From positions 1 through 64,000 of the forward strand of contig NZ_JAHBGE010000045.1 of the NCBI RefSeq assembly GCF_018390635.1: DNA of 64,000 nt, given 5' to 3'. Source of the DNA: Ancylobacter lacus (GTDB lineage Bacteria > Pseudomonadota > Alphaproteobacteria > Rhizobiales > Xanthobacteraceae). Positions within the stretch are counted from its first letter, which is position 1. The number at the start of each line of letters is the position of its first letter. The translations under genes and the position numbers were made by a program. The notes beneath the pieces were generated by a model. That model saw only the letters and a program-made list of their open reading frames with translations, was not told the origin of the DNA and ran no database searches. This document shows positions 9,249 to 18,871 of this stretch, one piece after another.

Positions 9249-10261
9249 CCGGCGACTTTGCGTCCATACCCCCGGCCCCTCCCACGGCCGATGCCTACCC
9301 CTCGATGGTGCTGCTGGTCGACGATCAGGTGCTCATCTGCGAAGCCGTGCGCCGCGCGCTGGCGACCGAAACCGACATCGACCTGCACTACTGCACCAAT
9401 GGGCTGGATGCCATTCGCGTCGCGGAGGAACTGAAGCCGACCGTCATTCTCCAGGACCTCGTCATGCCCGGCATAGACGGGCTTTCGCTGGTGAAGCGCT
9501 ACCGCGAGACGCCCAGCACCCAGACCGTGCCGGTCATCGTCCTCTCCGCCAAGGACGAGCCCGCGATCAAGAGCGCCGCCTTCTCGGCGGGGGCGAACGA
9601 CTATCTGGTGAAGCTGCCCGACCGCATCGAGCTGATCGCGCGGATTCGCTACCACACCCGCGCCTATATCGACCATGTCCAGCGCGAGGTCGCCTATGCC
9701 GCGCTGCGCGAAAGCCAGCGGTTGCTGATCAAGGCCAATCTCGAGCTGGAGCGGCTGACACGGGTCGACGGCCTGACCGACCTCGGCAACCGGCGCTATT
9801 TCGACGAGTATGTGCGGGCCGAATGGCGCCGGGCGCTGAACGCCGGCAAGCCGCTTTCGGTGCTGATGATCGACGTCGACAATTTCAAGAACTACAACGA
9901 CACCTATGGCCACCTCGCCGGCGACGAGGTTCTTCGGCAGGTCGCAAACGCCATCCGCATCGGCGCCAACCGCCCGGGCGATCTCGCCGCCCGTTTCGGT
10001 GGCGAGGAATTCGTCGTCGTCCTGCTCGACACGCCGCTGGAAGGCGCGAGGACCGTGGCCGAGCGGCTGCGGCAAGCCGTGCGGGACTTTGCCATTACGC
10101 AGGGCGACGGCCATCTCTCCATCAGTATCGGCGTCGCCTCGGTCACGCCCAGCGCCTTCGTCTCGGTGGAGCAGCTCATCACCGCCGCCGATCTCGCGCT
10201 TTTCCGCGCCAAGGCGGCGGGCCGCAACCGGGTCGAGGTCACTCAGGACATCGCCCGCTGA
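9245..10261 (+). CDS. wspR: Response-regulator diguanylate cyclase WspR
   Basis: 338 residues: a receiver domain (about 22-140; phospho-acceptor Asp71 in [12 protein letters not shown]), a helical linker (about 145-170), and a GGDEF domain with the active signature GGEEF (252-256). An RxxD inhibitory site (R243-P-G-D246) lies five residues upstream, so c-di-GMP feedback inhibition is expected. When phosphorylated by WspE it makes c-di-GMP from two GTP, the output of the Wsp pathway. It overlaps wspF by four bases (ATGA) and is the last gene of the operon. It converges on the minus-strand cluster, whose last stop is 58 bases away. Confidence 0.93.
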   Translation: MTGDFASIPPAPPTADAYPSMVLLVDDQVLICEAVRRALATETDIDLHYCTNGLDAIRVAEELKPTVILQDLVMPGIDGLSLVKRYRETPSTQTVPVIVLSAKDEPAIKSAAFSAGANDYLVKLPDRIELIARIRYHTRAYIDHVQREVAYAALRESQRLLIKANLELERLTRVDGLTDLGNRRYFDEYVRAEWRRALNAGKPLSVLMIDVDNFKNYNDTYGHLAGDEVLRQVANAIRIGANRPGDLAARFGGEEFVVVLLDTPLEGARTVAERLRQAVRDFAITQGDGHLSISIGVASVTPSAFVSVEQLITAADLALFRAKAAGRNRVEVTQDIAR

Positions 10262-10319
10262 GCGGGGGTGAAAGCGGCCGGCCCCGCGGCGCGAGCGCCG
10301 GGCGGGCGCGGCATCCGCG

Positions 10320-12668
10320 TCAGCCGAAGCCCCAGACCGTGCGGTTGGCCTGGCCGCCGAGAGTCCCGCCGGCGAACCACTGCGCCCCGAGGAACGCCGC
10401 CGAGGCGAGATCGAGCGTGTCGCCGCTCCAGCCGGGGCCGAGGCCAAGGCCCCAGCGCCCGTCCGCCTTCAATATGTTGCTGTCCGATATCGCCATGCCG
10501 TCGCGGCCGATGCCGCCGACCACGTAGAGCCGGCCGTCGACCACATTGACGTTCGGGCTCCGGCGGGCGGGCCAGGGCACGGTGCTGCCGACCCCGGCCC
10601 AGTACCGCCCGTCCACACTGCCCCATATGTCGGCGAGCGGCCCCGCGGCGGAGCTTCCGGCGACGACCACCATCGCGCCGCCGAACACCGCGGTGCCGAA
10701 GCTGCTGCGCGCCGTCCACGGCGCCTCCGCGGTCACCTGATTCCAGGTGACCCCGTCGACCGAACTCCACACATCGGCGAGAGGGCTGCCATCCGCGCCC
10801 GCCCCGCCCATGACCCAGATCCTCCCGCCGAAGGCGAGACAGCCGTGGCGGCTGCGGGGCGACCAGTGGCCGGCGGCGGGCATCTGCGTCCAGTTCACGC
10901 CATCGGACGAGGCCCAGACCTCGTTCACCACGCGGTCGCGGGTGCGGCCCCCGGTGAGCCACATCCGGCCATCGAACACGCAGCCCGCCGCCTCGCCGCG
11001 CGGGGAGTAGGCTGCCTGGTTGGTGGCGTATTCCCAGACGAAGCCGTCGATGCTGCGGAACACCGCGCTCTGCCCGTCGCCCGAGCCGCCGGCGAGGAAC
11101 CAGAGGCGGTCGTGGAAATCGGGCAGCAGCACGGGGCGGCCCATCGAGTTCCACAGCCCGGCATCCGCCACCTTTCGCCATCCGTTGGGAATGGGGACGA
11201 GGGTGAGCGTGCTGTGCACCGGCCCGTTCTGCCCCTGCGCCGTCAGCGTGTACTGCACCGTGGCGGCTGGGTGCACGATGGTGCCGTCCGACGAGGGCGG
11301 CACCTGGCTCTGCCCATCCAGCGGCGGCGCGACGGAGCAGGACGTCGCCGAGGACGTCGCCCAGGACAGCGCGACCCGGTCGCCATAGTGGATGCCGGTC
11401 GCCGGGGTGGCGACGAGCTGCCGGGTGAAGCGGACCGGCTGGACATAGATGGTGAGCGGCTGGCTGGTGCGCCGGCCGCCGGCGTCGTCATAGGCGGTCA
11501 GCGTGTAGGTCGTCGTCACCGCCGGCGAGACCTTGTAGGTCCCGGCGGACTGCACCGGCACGGCGACGGTCTGCCCGTCCACCGGGCTCAGTTCGCAGCG
11601 ATTGGCCACGAAGGTCCGCCAGTTGAGCGCGACCGGGGTTCCCGACACCACATTATTGGCCTCGGCGCTGAAATCCTGGATCGCCAGCGTCGGCGAGCGC
11701 TTGTCGATCACCAGCGCCTGCACCCCGTCGTCATAGCCGGGAATCTCGGACGACTGGATCTGAAGGTTGGTGCCGGAAGGCCAGAAGTCGGTGACGATGT
11801 CGGTGATCCGGAAATCCATGAGCGCGGAGGCGCCCGCGCCGAGGATTTCCGGGCTCCTGGGATAGAGCGCCCAGTAGGGCGGCGTCGCGGCCGACTGGTC
11901 GTCCACCACCCATTTCGTGCCGTAGTCCGCCGCCGGCGCGGCACGCACGTTCTTCAGCCGGTCGACGGTGGTGAGGGCGCCATAGCCCGGCTTGGCCGTC
12001 GCCGAGACGAAGCTCAGGAAGAAGACCGGCGTCTTCGTCCAGGGCGTGCCGGCGGGCACCAGCGGCTTGCCCGATATGTTGTCGAGGCGCAGCACCAGCG
12101 TGTTGGAGGGAATGCTGCCCTTGCCGTCGGCGTCGATATAGACGCTGTTGCCGTTGACGAAGGACAGCGACAGCACATCGGCGAGCCGCTTGTGCAGCGA
12201 GGGCACCCGCTCCAGCGCCAAAGCGAGCTGGGTGCCGTTGTCCATCACGCCGGGCACATTGTAGTTGCTGACGTTGAACGAGCCCGGCCCCGGCTGGCCG
12301 TCGGCGGCGACATTGTCGATCTCGAAGACGAAGCTGTCGCCGGGGCTCACCGTGAGGTCGGCGACCGGCGCCAGCGCGAAGGAGGTGAGGTTCACCGCCC
12401 GCCACCCTGCGGGCGGGGTGACCTTGAGCGCGGCGAACTCGGCGGGCGAGAGCACCGGGGTGATGGTGAAATAGAACGAAGTCGGGCCCTGCGGCGTGAT
12501 CTGCGCCTCGGGAACCGGCGCGCCGCCCCGGAAGGTGGCCGCCGCCGGGCCGCCATAGGTGAGGGTGAAGCGCAGCCGGTTGAGGCTGGTGTCCTGGGTG
12601 ACGTAGATCACCGGCTCGCCGGTTCCGGCATTGGCGAGCGCGAAGGTGATGGAGGCCGGATCGGTCAT
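10320..12668 (-). CDS. Kelch/Ig-like repeat protein, last gene of the seven-gene cluster
   Basis: 782 residues with no signal peptide (it starts MTDPASITFALANAG). The first 320 or so residues are beta-rich and unrecognised. Two Ig-like modules follow (about 328-395 and 400-490), each ending in a YTLTA strand. The C-terminal 280 residues hold about five kelch/sialidase-type propeller repeats, recognisable by the recurring VWxSxDGxxW turn and by WVMGG/WFLAGG strands. Propellers and Ig-like modules bind partners or glycans; no enzyme motif is visible. It is the promoter-distal gene of a minus-strand cluster, nine bases after the 1251-residue gene, so co-expression is likely. Function unknown. 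Confidence 0.85.
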   Translation of the reverse strand: MTDPASITFALANAGTGEPVIYVTQDTSLNRLRFTLTYGGPAAATFRGGAPVPEAQITPQGPTSFYFTITPVLSPAEFAALKVTPPAGWRAVNLTSFALAPVADLTVSPGDSFVFEIDNVAADGQPGPGSFNVSNYNVPGVMDNGTQLALALERVPSLHKRLADVLSLSFVNGNSVYIDADGKGSIPSNTLVLRLDNISGKPLVPAGTPWTKTPVFFLSFVSATAKPGYGALTTVDRLKNVRAAPAADYGTKWVVDDQSAATPPYWALYPRSPEILGAGASALMDFRITDIVTDFWPSGTNLQIQSSEIPGYDDGVQALVIDKRSPTLAIQDFSAEANNVVSGTPVALNWRTFVANRCELSPVDGQTVAVPVQSAGTYKVSPAVTTTYTLTAYDDAGGRRTSQPLTIYVQPVRFTRQLVATPATGIHYGDRVALSWATSSATSCSVAPPLDGQSQVPPSSDGTIVHPAATVQYTLTAQGQNGPVHSTLTLVPIPNGWRKVADAGLWNSMGRPVLLPDFHDRLWFLAGGSGDGQSAVFRSIDGFVWEYATNQAAYSPRGEAAGCVFDGRMWLTGGRTRDRVVNEVWASSDGVNWTQMPAAGHWSPRSRHGCLAFGGRIWVMGGAGADGSPLADVWSSVDGVTWNQVTAEAPWTARSSFGTAVFGGAMVVVAGSSAAGPLADIWGSVDGRYWAGVGSTVPWPARRSPNVNVVDGRLYVVGGIGRDGMAISDSNILKADGRWGLGLGPGWSGDTLDLASAAFLGAQWFAGGTLGGQANRTVWGFG

Positions 12669-12677
12669 GGCGGGTCC

Positions 12678-15600
12678 TCACGCGGTTCGGGGCCGCCGGC
12701 GGCGCGCGCGCGGCGAGTCGGGGGCATGTTCGAGCTTCAGCCAGCCTTCCTGCGCCCGCTGGCGCAGCAGCGAGACATCGGTCCCGCCAACGACCGGTTC
12801 GACCGACCACTCTCCCGCGCCGGCCACCTGCGTCACCCATTTCCAGACATAGCCGCTCTCGTCCGGAACCGGCATCTGGGGCAGGCCGGAGGTCAGCACG
12901 GGGGTGGTGAGGAAGGTGACGGCGATGCGGGCGAGGTCGTCGGCGATCATCGAGGAGGGAATGCCGAGCTCGACGAGCGGCAGCAGCCCGGTGCGGGCGT
13001 GGATCGGCGCATTGGGGTCGAGCAGCATCGACACCACCACCGGGCGGCTCTCCCGGCTCGTCGCCAGGGTGATCTGGTCTGAGGCGGGCGGCACCACGCC
13101 GTGCCGCCAGGAGGGGTCGGCCGCCTCGGCGTAGAAGGTGTGGTAGGCCGCCGCCGCCCCATCGTCGATGAAATAGCCGACCAGCCCGTCGTCGACGTCG
13201 TCGAAGGCACCCAGCACGACCGGCACGCGAACCGCCGGCGCGCCGCCATCCTCCCGCTGCAGCGGGTCCTTGCCGTCGATGGCGGCCCGAAAGGCGGCGA
13301 GGCTCTGGTCCATCGCCGGCAGGCCGAGCGGCTCGAGGTCCAGCACTGCGCGGGCGAGCGCCAGCGGCCGGCCGATCAGCACCGACAGCGCGTCGAAGGG
13401 CTGGTTCTGGTCCGGCGAGATGAAGCCGAGGCTGCGGTCGATCGTGCGGAGGATGTCGGCGAGATAGGCCCTGGGGTCGGCCGCGCCGGCAAGGCCCAGC
13501 GCAAAGGCGCGCAGATGCGGGTTGGCGTCGGCGAAGACCTCCTCGATCGGCCTGCCGTAGGCCTGCTGGTTGCCCGGCGCGCCCTGCCACAGCGGCCCGA
13601 GCAGGTTGAGCGAGCCGAGCGCGGTGCCGATCTCGTCATAGATCATCAGGGCCTGATCGAGCCGGTTGAACAGCACCCAGCCGCACACCGGGGTCGTCGC
13701 CGGGTGGCTGTTGAGCTCGACCGCGTCATTGCCGGCGGACAGCCAGTTGAACGCGAAGCGCACCGGCTGGGTGATGCGCAGTGGCAGGTTGATGAGCTCC
13801 TCGCTCTCCTGCGGCGGAACCAGACTCGCCGCACGGATGACCGGCGGCCTTTCGAGGTCGAGCGGCTGGCCGAAGGCGTCGACGATCCGCACCCGGGCGA
13901 TGCGGAAGCCGCCGTTGCGCAGCGGCGAGAAGGTGTTGTTGCCGAGCGGCGTATCGATGTTGTGGCGCAGGACGGCGTTCTTCACCGTGACATTGGTGAA
14001 GTTCGCGAAGAACTGCCCCTGCAGGATGCCGAGCGGGTCCGACACCTCCATCTGCAGAACGCGCGCCAGCATCAGCAGCGCCTGATCGAACCCGCTGAGA
14101 GCCTGCGCCTGCATCGCGAGGTGCAGGTGAGCGAGGATCTCCTTCAGCTCGGGCACCATGTCGGAATCGGGGAAGTTCGCAATGAAGTCCTCGATCTGCT
14201 GGCGGATGTTGATATCGGTGTTGTGGGTGAGGACGATGGTGCCCTGATAGGTGCGGACATTCTCCGGGTCGACCGGGATGGTGCCGTTGAAGACGAGGTC
14301 GACCCCGGCGGCGTCGAAGCCGTAGTTCGCGGTGACGAAATCGGCGGGATAGGGCGGCAGGGCGTTGGGGTAATGCTCGGTCTGCCATTGCAGGATGATG
14401 GGGATCCACGGCGCCGACCACCGCTTGAACGCCACCAGACTTGGCGGCGTGCCGGTGAAGACCACCGTGTCGGGCCTGACGCCGCCATAGAGCCCCGCCT
14501 GCGCCGCCTCGACCGTCGCCCTGAAGGCGCCGAAATCCGCCACCGCCGGGTTGCCGGCCCCGCCCAGCCGGGCGACCGCGGCCGCGAGCACCGCGGACTG
14601 CACGGGATCGACCAGAAAAGCCTCGCCCTGAAGGGCGGCGACCGCCGCGCCGAACGGAAGGGCGGGGTTCGCGGGAACCGAGGGCAGCGCATCGGCGCCG
14701 ATGGTGAAGTCGCTGCCACCGTTCCGGGCGACGAGGGCGGACAGAAGCCGGGTGCCGACCCGGCAGACCAGATCGCCATTCTCATCCCGCAGGCCGCGCG
14801 GCTCGTAGCGGGTCGAAGGGTCGACATCGGCGCCGGAGAACAGCAGAACCGGGTCTGCGGGCCCGAGGAAGCGGGCGCCATCGGTCGAGGTCAAGGCGTA
14901 ATCCGGCCCGATCTCGGCGTGCAACTCGGCACGCCGCCGCTCCACCTCCTGCTCCGCCTCGCCCTGCTGCGCGACCAGGGTGTTGAGCGCGGCGATCTCG
15001 TTGGTGATGAATTGCCGGGCCTCATTGGCGGTGATGGTGCCGCCCCCTGTCGGCGGCACGGGATAGGCGATCCGCATGTAGCGGGCCCAGTCCGCGAAGA
15101 TGCGGGACCGCAGGCTGGCGATATCCCGGCGCAGGCGGTCGAGTTCGGCCTGGGCGAGGTTGAGCGCGTTGAGGGCATCGCCGATTGCCGGCGGCAGTTC
15201 CGACAGCAGCGGTCCGCCGCGGCCGGGTTCGGTCTTGACGCCGGAGGCCGGATCGATCCGCCACAGCGAGCTGTCGGAGATGGCGGCAAAGGCGCTCTTG
15301 TGCAGCGCCTCTTCCAGATCGACCAGCCCGCCGGGCAGCTCCAGCCGCGTCAGCAGGCCGAGCTGGAACGCGTTGAGGATGAGCTCGACATTCTTCTCGC
15401 CGGCCAGATCGGGATCGGCGGCGATCAGCGCCGAGAGCGCCTCGGGCGTGGTGTTGCCCACCGCGATCTTCAGCCCGCCCGCGGCCGGCTCGCGCTTCTC
15501 GATGTAGTGGGTCTGCCGGTCCCACGGAATGTCGGTGAGGAGAGAGGCATAGACCGTGCGCGCCGGCACCTCGCCGCCCTCCTCGAGGGGGAAGACCCAG

Positions 15601-16433
15601 CCATAGGCGGCGGCGATCGCCGCGAGCTTCTGCCGGGCGTCCGCCCCCTCGGGGTAGGGAATGCGCGTCAGCGGATCGTCTCCCGCCTCGGCGAACCAGC
15701 CGGCAAGCAGATAGGACACGCGGGTGCTGTCCGGGGGAAAGGCCGCGGGGTCGAGATCGGCGAGCGTGTCCCAGAAGCCGAACACATTCGGACAGAGCTG
15801 ATAGGTCGCGGCATAGGTGGCCTCGCCATAGCCGAGCGCGGTGAGCCTCGCCCGGTCCGCGTCGGGATCCTCCCGCCAGCCGGCATGGTCGAACACCCGG
15901 CCCAGCGTCCGCCACGAGATGTTGGGCTGCACGTTCGGCCGGGGGGAGATGGGAACGTCGAGGCTCATCCGGTTCTGCACCGGCATGTCGGCGGCAAGGG
16001 TGCCGTCCCACAGCCGGTCGCTCTCCAGCACCCAGGCTTTCAGGCAGGTTCCGGGCGTGCGCGGCTCCTGCGCATTGGTGGCGATGCGGACCACGAGCCA
16101 GCGGTTCGGCGCCGGCGGAAAGCCGATGCTGCCATCGTCCTTCTGGGCGCCGTGGCTGAGCGCGGCGGGCAGCGCCCAGTGCAGGTGGATGCCCACGTCG
16201 AGCGGCGTCGACGCCGACTGGAAGGTCTGGGGCAGCGCCTTCGCGCTGAGATAGGGGCCCGGATTGTGGGCGATCCCGTCGGCCGCATAGGGCAGCAGCG
16301 CGAAATCCGGCGCCAGCCGGGAGAAATCCGCGGTGCCGTAGGGATGCGTGGGGGAGCCGTTGACGTCGGTCTCGCCGACGCAGAGGGCCGCCAGATCGAT
16401 GGGCACGACCAGCGTGTCGGACAGCGCGACCAT
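12678..16433 (-). CDS. Uncharacterised 1251-residue protein with central coiled coil
   Basis: A very large protein with no signal peptide or membrane segment. Visible landmarks: a GIHLHWALP motif near residue 85 followed by PNRWLVVR; a central coiled-coil stretch (about 415-510, LNLAQAELDRLRRDIASLRS and an AEQEVERRRAELHAEI helix); then GPADPVLLFSGADV and PWIPIILQWQTEHYP. I recall similar motifs from hypothetical proteins of other bacteria, but I know of no functional assignment and could not check. It lies four bases downstream of the 288-residue gene and nine bases upstream of the kelch gene. It looks structural or scaffolding rather than enzymatic, which is inference only. Base composition is like its neighbours, so recent transfer is not suggested. 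Confidence 0.8.
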   Translation of the reverse strand: MVALSDTLVVPIDLAALCVGETDVNGSPTHPYGTADFSRLAPDFALLPYAADGIAHNPGPYLSAKALPQTFQSASTPLDVGIHLHWALPAALSHGAQKDDGSIGFPPAPNRWLVVRIATNAQEPRTPGTCLKAWVLESDRLWDGTLAADMPVQNRMSLDVPISPRPNVQPNISWRTLGRVFDHAGWREDPDADRARLTALGYGEATYAATYQLCPNVFGFWDTLADLDPAAFPPDSTRVSYLLAGWFAEAGDDPLTRIPYPEGADARQKLAAIAAAYGWVFPLEEGGEVPARTVYASLLTDIPWDRQTHYIEKREPAAGGLKIAVGNTTPEALSALIAADPDLAGEKNVELILNAFQLGLLTRLELPGGLVDLEEALHKSAFAAISDSSLWRIDPASGVKTEPGRGGPLLSELPPAIGDALNALNLAQAELDRLRRDIASLRSRIFADWARYMRIAYPVPPTGGGTITANEARQFITNEIAALNTLVAQQGEAEQEVERRRAELHAEIGPDYALTSTDGARFLGPADPVLLFSGADVDPSTRYEPRGLRDENGDLVCRVGTRLLSALVARNGGSDFTIGADALPSVPANPALPFGAAVAALQGEAFLVDPVQSAVLAAAVARLGGAGNPAVADFGAFRATVEAAQAGLYGGVRPDTVVFTGTPPSLVAFKRWSAPWIPIILQWQTEHYPNALPPYPADFVTANYGFDAAGVDLVFNGTIPVDPENVRTYQGTIVLTHNTDINIRQQIEDFIANFPDSDMVPELKEILAHLHLAMQAQALSGFDQALLMLARVLQMEVSDPLGILQGQFFANFTNVTVKNAVLRHNIDTPLGNNTFSPLRNGGFRIARVRIVDAFGQPLDLERPPVIRAASLVPPQESEELINLPLRITQPVRFAFNWLSAGNDAVELNSHPATTPVCGWVLFNRLDQALMIYDEIGTALGSLNLLGPLWQGAPGNQQAYGRPIEEVFADANPHLRAFALGLAGAADPRAYLADILRTIDRSLGFISPDQNQPFDALSVLIGRPLALARAVLDLEPLGLPAMDQSLAAFRAAIDGKDPLQREDGGAPAVRVPVVLGAFDDVDDGLVGYFIDDGAAAAYHTFYAEAADPSWRHGVVPPASDQITLATSRESRPVVVSMLLDPNAPIHARTGLLPLVELGIPSSMIADDLARIAVTFLTTPVLTSGLPQMPVPDESGYVWKWVTQVAGAGEWSVEPVVGGTDVSLLRQRAQEGWLKLEHAPDSPRARRRRPRTA

Positions 16434-16437
16434 GGCC

Positions 16438-17304
16438 TCATTCGTCCTTCTGCGACGCGTTGCGGAAGATCACTTCCTGCGTGCCCTCGACGAGCTGCAG
16501 GGCGAACTCGGCCGAGGTGAACGGCAGCGGCGTGCCGTCCTGCGCGTTGTCGGCCTGCCGGGCGTGGAGGGTGGTGGCGAGGTCGGCGGCGAGCCTGGCG
16601 ACGCGCAAGGTGCGGTGGCGGGCATCGCGATAGGCCGGCGTGACCGAAACCCCTTCGATCTGGTCGCCGGGCCGGGTGCCCGCCGGCGCCTGCGGCGGCA
16701 CGGTGACGTAGCGCAGCGGCTTTCCCCCGGCGATGTCGATGCCGAAATGCAGCCCGATCGCCGGCTCCCGGATGATCACCCGGGCGATCCGTCCATTGAC
16801 CGCGAAGAGGAGGATCGACTCCGTCACCCGTTCCCGGCGCAGCACGTCGGTCAGCTCGGCGCCGGCCGCGTCATAGGCCACGATCTCGAGCTTCGGCCAG
16901 CCGGCAACGACCTGGCTGCGCAGCAGGAAGCCCGAGGCGGTGTCGGGCGCCTCCTCCCGCGTCGTCGCGGTCAGGCCGGCGCCTGCCCGCAGCGCGGGCA
17001 CGGTCAGCGTATGGATGGCATCGTCCATCGCGCTCGACTGGCCGATGCTGCAGGCCCCCTCGATCAGGGCGAACAGCCAGTTGAAATCGACGTTGAAGAA
17101 CCGGATCGATTCGTTCGGCAGCATCCGCTCATTGGGCACGAGGTAGTTGAACGGCACGCCGTTCAGCCGGCGCAGCCGCTCGAGCCAGGTGGTGAGCGTC
17201 ACGGTGGGGTCGTTGCCCCGGACGAAAGCGCCGAGATTGGCGCGATCGGCGAGGAAGGCGGCGAAGCCGCGCGGCCCGCCGGCCTCGGACATCAGGCGTG
17301 CCAT
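16438..17304 (-). CDS. Uncharacterised 288-residue protein of the seven-gene cluster
   Basis: No signal peptide or membrane segment. The N-terminal half contains a conserved-looking block VPFNYLVPNERMLPNES followed by RFFNVDFNWLFALIEGA; the C-terminal half is beta-rich (IVREPAIGLHFGIDI-like strands) and ends in a short helical region. I do not recognise a characterised family. It sits 34 bases after the 499-residue gene and four bases before the 1251-residue gene, so the three are probably translated from one message. A role as a partner of those two large proteins is the simplest reading; no catalytic residues stand out. Confidence 0.8.
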   Translation of the reverse strand: MARLMSEAGGPRGFAAFLADRANLGAFVRGNDPTVTLTTWLERLRRLNGVPFNYLVPNERMLPNESIRFFNVDFNWLFALIEGACSIGQSSAMDDAIHTLTVPALRAGAGLTATTREEAPDTASGFLLRSQVVAGWPKLEIVAYDAAGAELTDVLRRERVTESILLFAVNGRIARVIIREPAIGLHFGIDIAGGKPLRYVTVPPQAPAGTRPGDQIEGVSVTPAYRDARHRTLRVARLAADLATTLHARQADNAQDGTPLPFTSAEFALQLVEGTQEVIFRNASQKDE

Positions 17305-17338
17305 GGGTCGTCCTCCCTCTGCGGGTGCTGCGCGGGTG

Positions 17339-18838
17339 TCATTCGCCGCCCTCCTGCACGCTGCCGGGGCCGGCCGGGGGCGTCGGCACGAGATGGCGCC
17401 GCAGCCGAGTGAGGACGAAGCTCGCCGCCGCGTGCTGGAGATCGAGCCCGATGCTGCGCGCGGTGCCGGTCAGCCGCATGCCGAGCGTGGAGGCGAACGC
17501 GCTGTCGAGCGCCCGCCGCTCGAACGCCTCGAAGGCGTTGCGGGTGTTCTGCCGCTTCCAGCGCACCAGCGCCTCGGAGAAACCCTTGTCCTGCAGCGCC
17601 AGCAACTGCCCGATCCGCCACGCCGCGGCGTAGGACACGTCCATCATCCCGGTCTCGGGGTCGTAGGCGACGATCTCGTCGGCGGTGAGGATCGGCGGGG
17701 TGTCGTCGGTCCCGTCCGGTACGGGAACGAAGATCGTGGTCGGCACCTCGAAGGGGACGAACGGCCCGCGGTACCATGACACGGTGCGGCAGCCCTGCCG
17801 GGTGTGGTGGTCGACGGGGGTGTAGCCGAGCGCCAGCGCATTGGCGACATAGGCATCGGCATCGGAGGCGCTGGCCGCGTCGTCCTTGATGGCCAGCACC
17901 CGCAGCCCGTCGGTCTGGTCCAGCTTCAGGAGCAGGCCGGAGAAAGTGTCCTCCGGGTCGACCGACCGATAGGACCAGCTCGCCAGGGTGACGAGCCGCA
18001 CGCTCTGCGCCGGCTGGCCGTCCGGCAGTGTGATCGCCGCCGGGGTGTAGTCGTCGCCGGCGGGGAGATAGCCGATCATGTTCTCCAGCGAGACGAGATG
18101 GACGGTGACCTCGCTGTCGGGCGTCGGCAGTCGGTTTCCCACCACCACCGAGGTCTCGATCCGGGTCTGGTCGTCGGCAAGGCCGGCGAACCGCAGCGGC
18201 GCGGCGCTGCTGATGGTGCGGCTGTGGGAAAGCCACGGCATGTCGACCGCCCCCGGGGCGAGCGCGGCGAACAGGGCGACCGGCACGTCGATCACCCGGC
18301 AGGGGTCCCATGGCACCTCGCCGAAGGCCAGCGTGAGGCCGGGATAGGACACGGCGGTCGCCGGCAGCGAGCTCGGGGCGGGCGCGGCATTGTCGGCATG
18401 GGGAAACGGCGCCGGCGTCAGGTCCCCGACCATCGCCTCCACCACCTTCGGCGGGGGGTCGTTCTCGTCGAACACCAGCAGGGCCAACCAGCTCGACCGC
18501 GCGGCGTCGCCGACCGTGCGCTCCCAGGGCAGGGTCTGCCGGTTGAAGACGATGTGCGGCAGGACGTTGGCGTATTCGCCCTGGCTGGCGAGCGGGGGAA
18601 AGCAGCTTTCGATCTCGCTCGGCTTCACCGCGAAACGTTCGCCCGCAACCTGGAAGCGCCGGGTGAAACGATAGGTCTCGTCGAAGGCGGCGCCGGCCGG
18701 CGCGTTCGCATTGGTATTGCGGACCGACTGGGCGACCTCGATCTGGTAGAGGCCGTCCGCGAGGGCCGGCCGGTGGCTTTCTATGAAGGTGATTGTGCCG
18801 GTCTCCGGCTCGTCCATGATGGCCGCCTGCTCGTTCAT
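17339..18838 (-). CDS. Uncharacterised 499-residue protein of the seven-gene cluster
   Basis: The ATG at 18838 is preferred because an AGGGGAGG stretch lies just upstream; an in-frame ATG at 18859 is possible but has a poorly spaced Shine-Dalgarno. There is no signal peptide. The N-terminal 380 residues appear beta-rich, with the landmark SYRFTRRFQVAGERF-like strand near 50, NVLPHIVFNRQTLPWER near 95, and CRTVSWYRGPFVPFEVP near 340. The C-terminal 120 residues look helical (AAWRIGQLLALQDKGFSEAL, then ALVRWKRQNTRNAFEAFE). No known enzyme motif. It follows the 1450-residue gene by about 33 bases. Function unknown. Confidence 0.8.
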   Translation of the reverse strand: MNEQAAIMDEPETGTITFIESHRPALADGLYQIEVAQSVRNTNANAPAGAAFDETYRFTRRFQVAGERFAVKPSEIESCFPPLASQGEYANVLPHIVFNRQTLPWERTVGDAARSSWLALLVFDENDPPPKVVEAMVGDLTPAPFPHADNAAPAPSSLPATAVSYPGLTLAFGEVPWDPCRVIDVPVALFAALAPGAVDMPWLSHSRTISSAAPLRFAGLADDQTRIETSVVVGNRLPTPDSEVTVHLVSLENMIGYLPAGDDYTPAAITLPDGQPAQSVRLVTLASWSYRSVDPEDTFSGLLLKLDQTDGLRVLAIKDDAASASDADAYVANALALGYTPVDHHTRQGCRTVSWYRGPFVPFEVPTTIFVPVPDGTDDTPPILTADEIVAYDPETGMMDVSYAAAWRIGQLLALQDKGFSEALVRWKRQNTRNAFEAFERRALDSAFASTLGMRLTGTARSIGLDLQHAAASFVLTRLRRHLVPTPPAGPGSVQEGGE

Positions 18839-18871
18839 CCCCGCCCTCCCCTCATTCACCTCGCCACCCGC

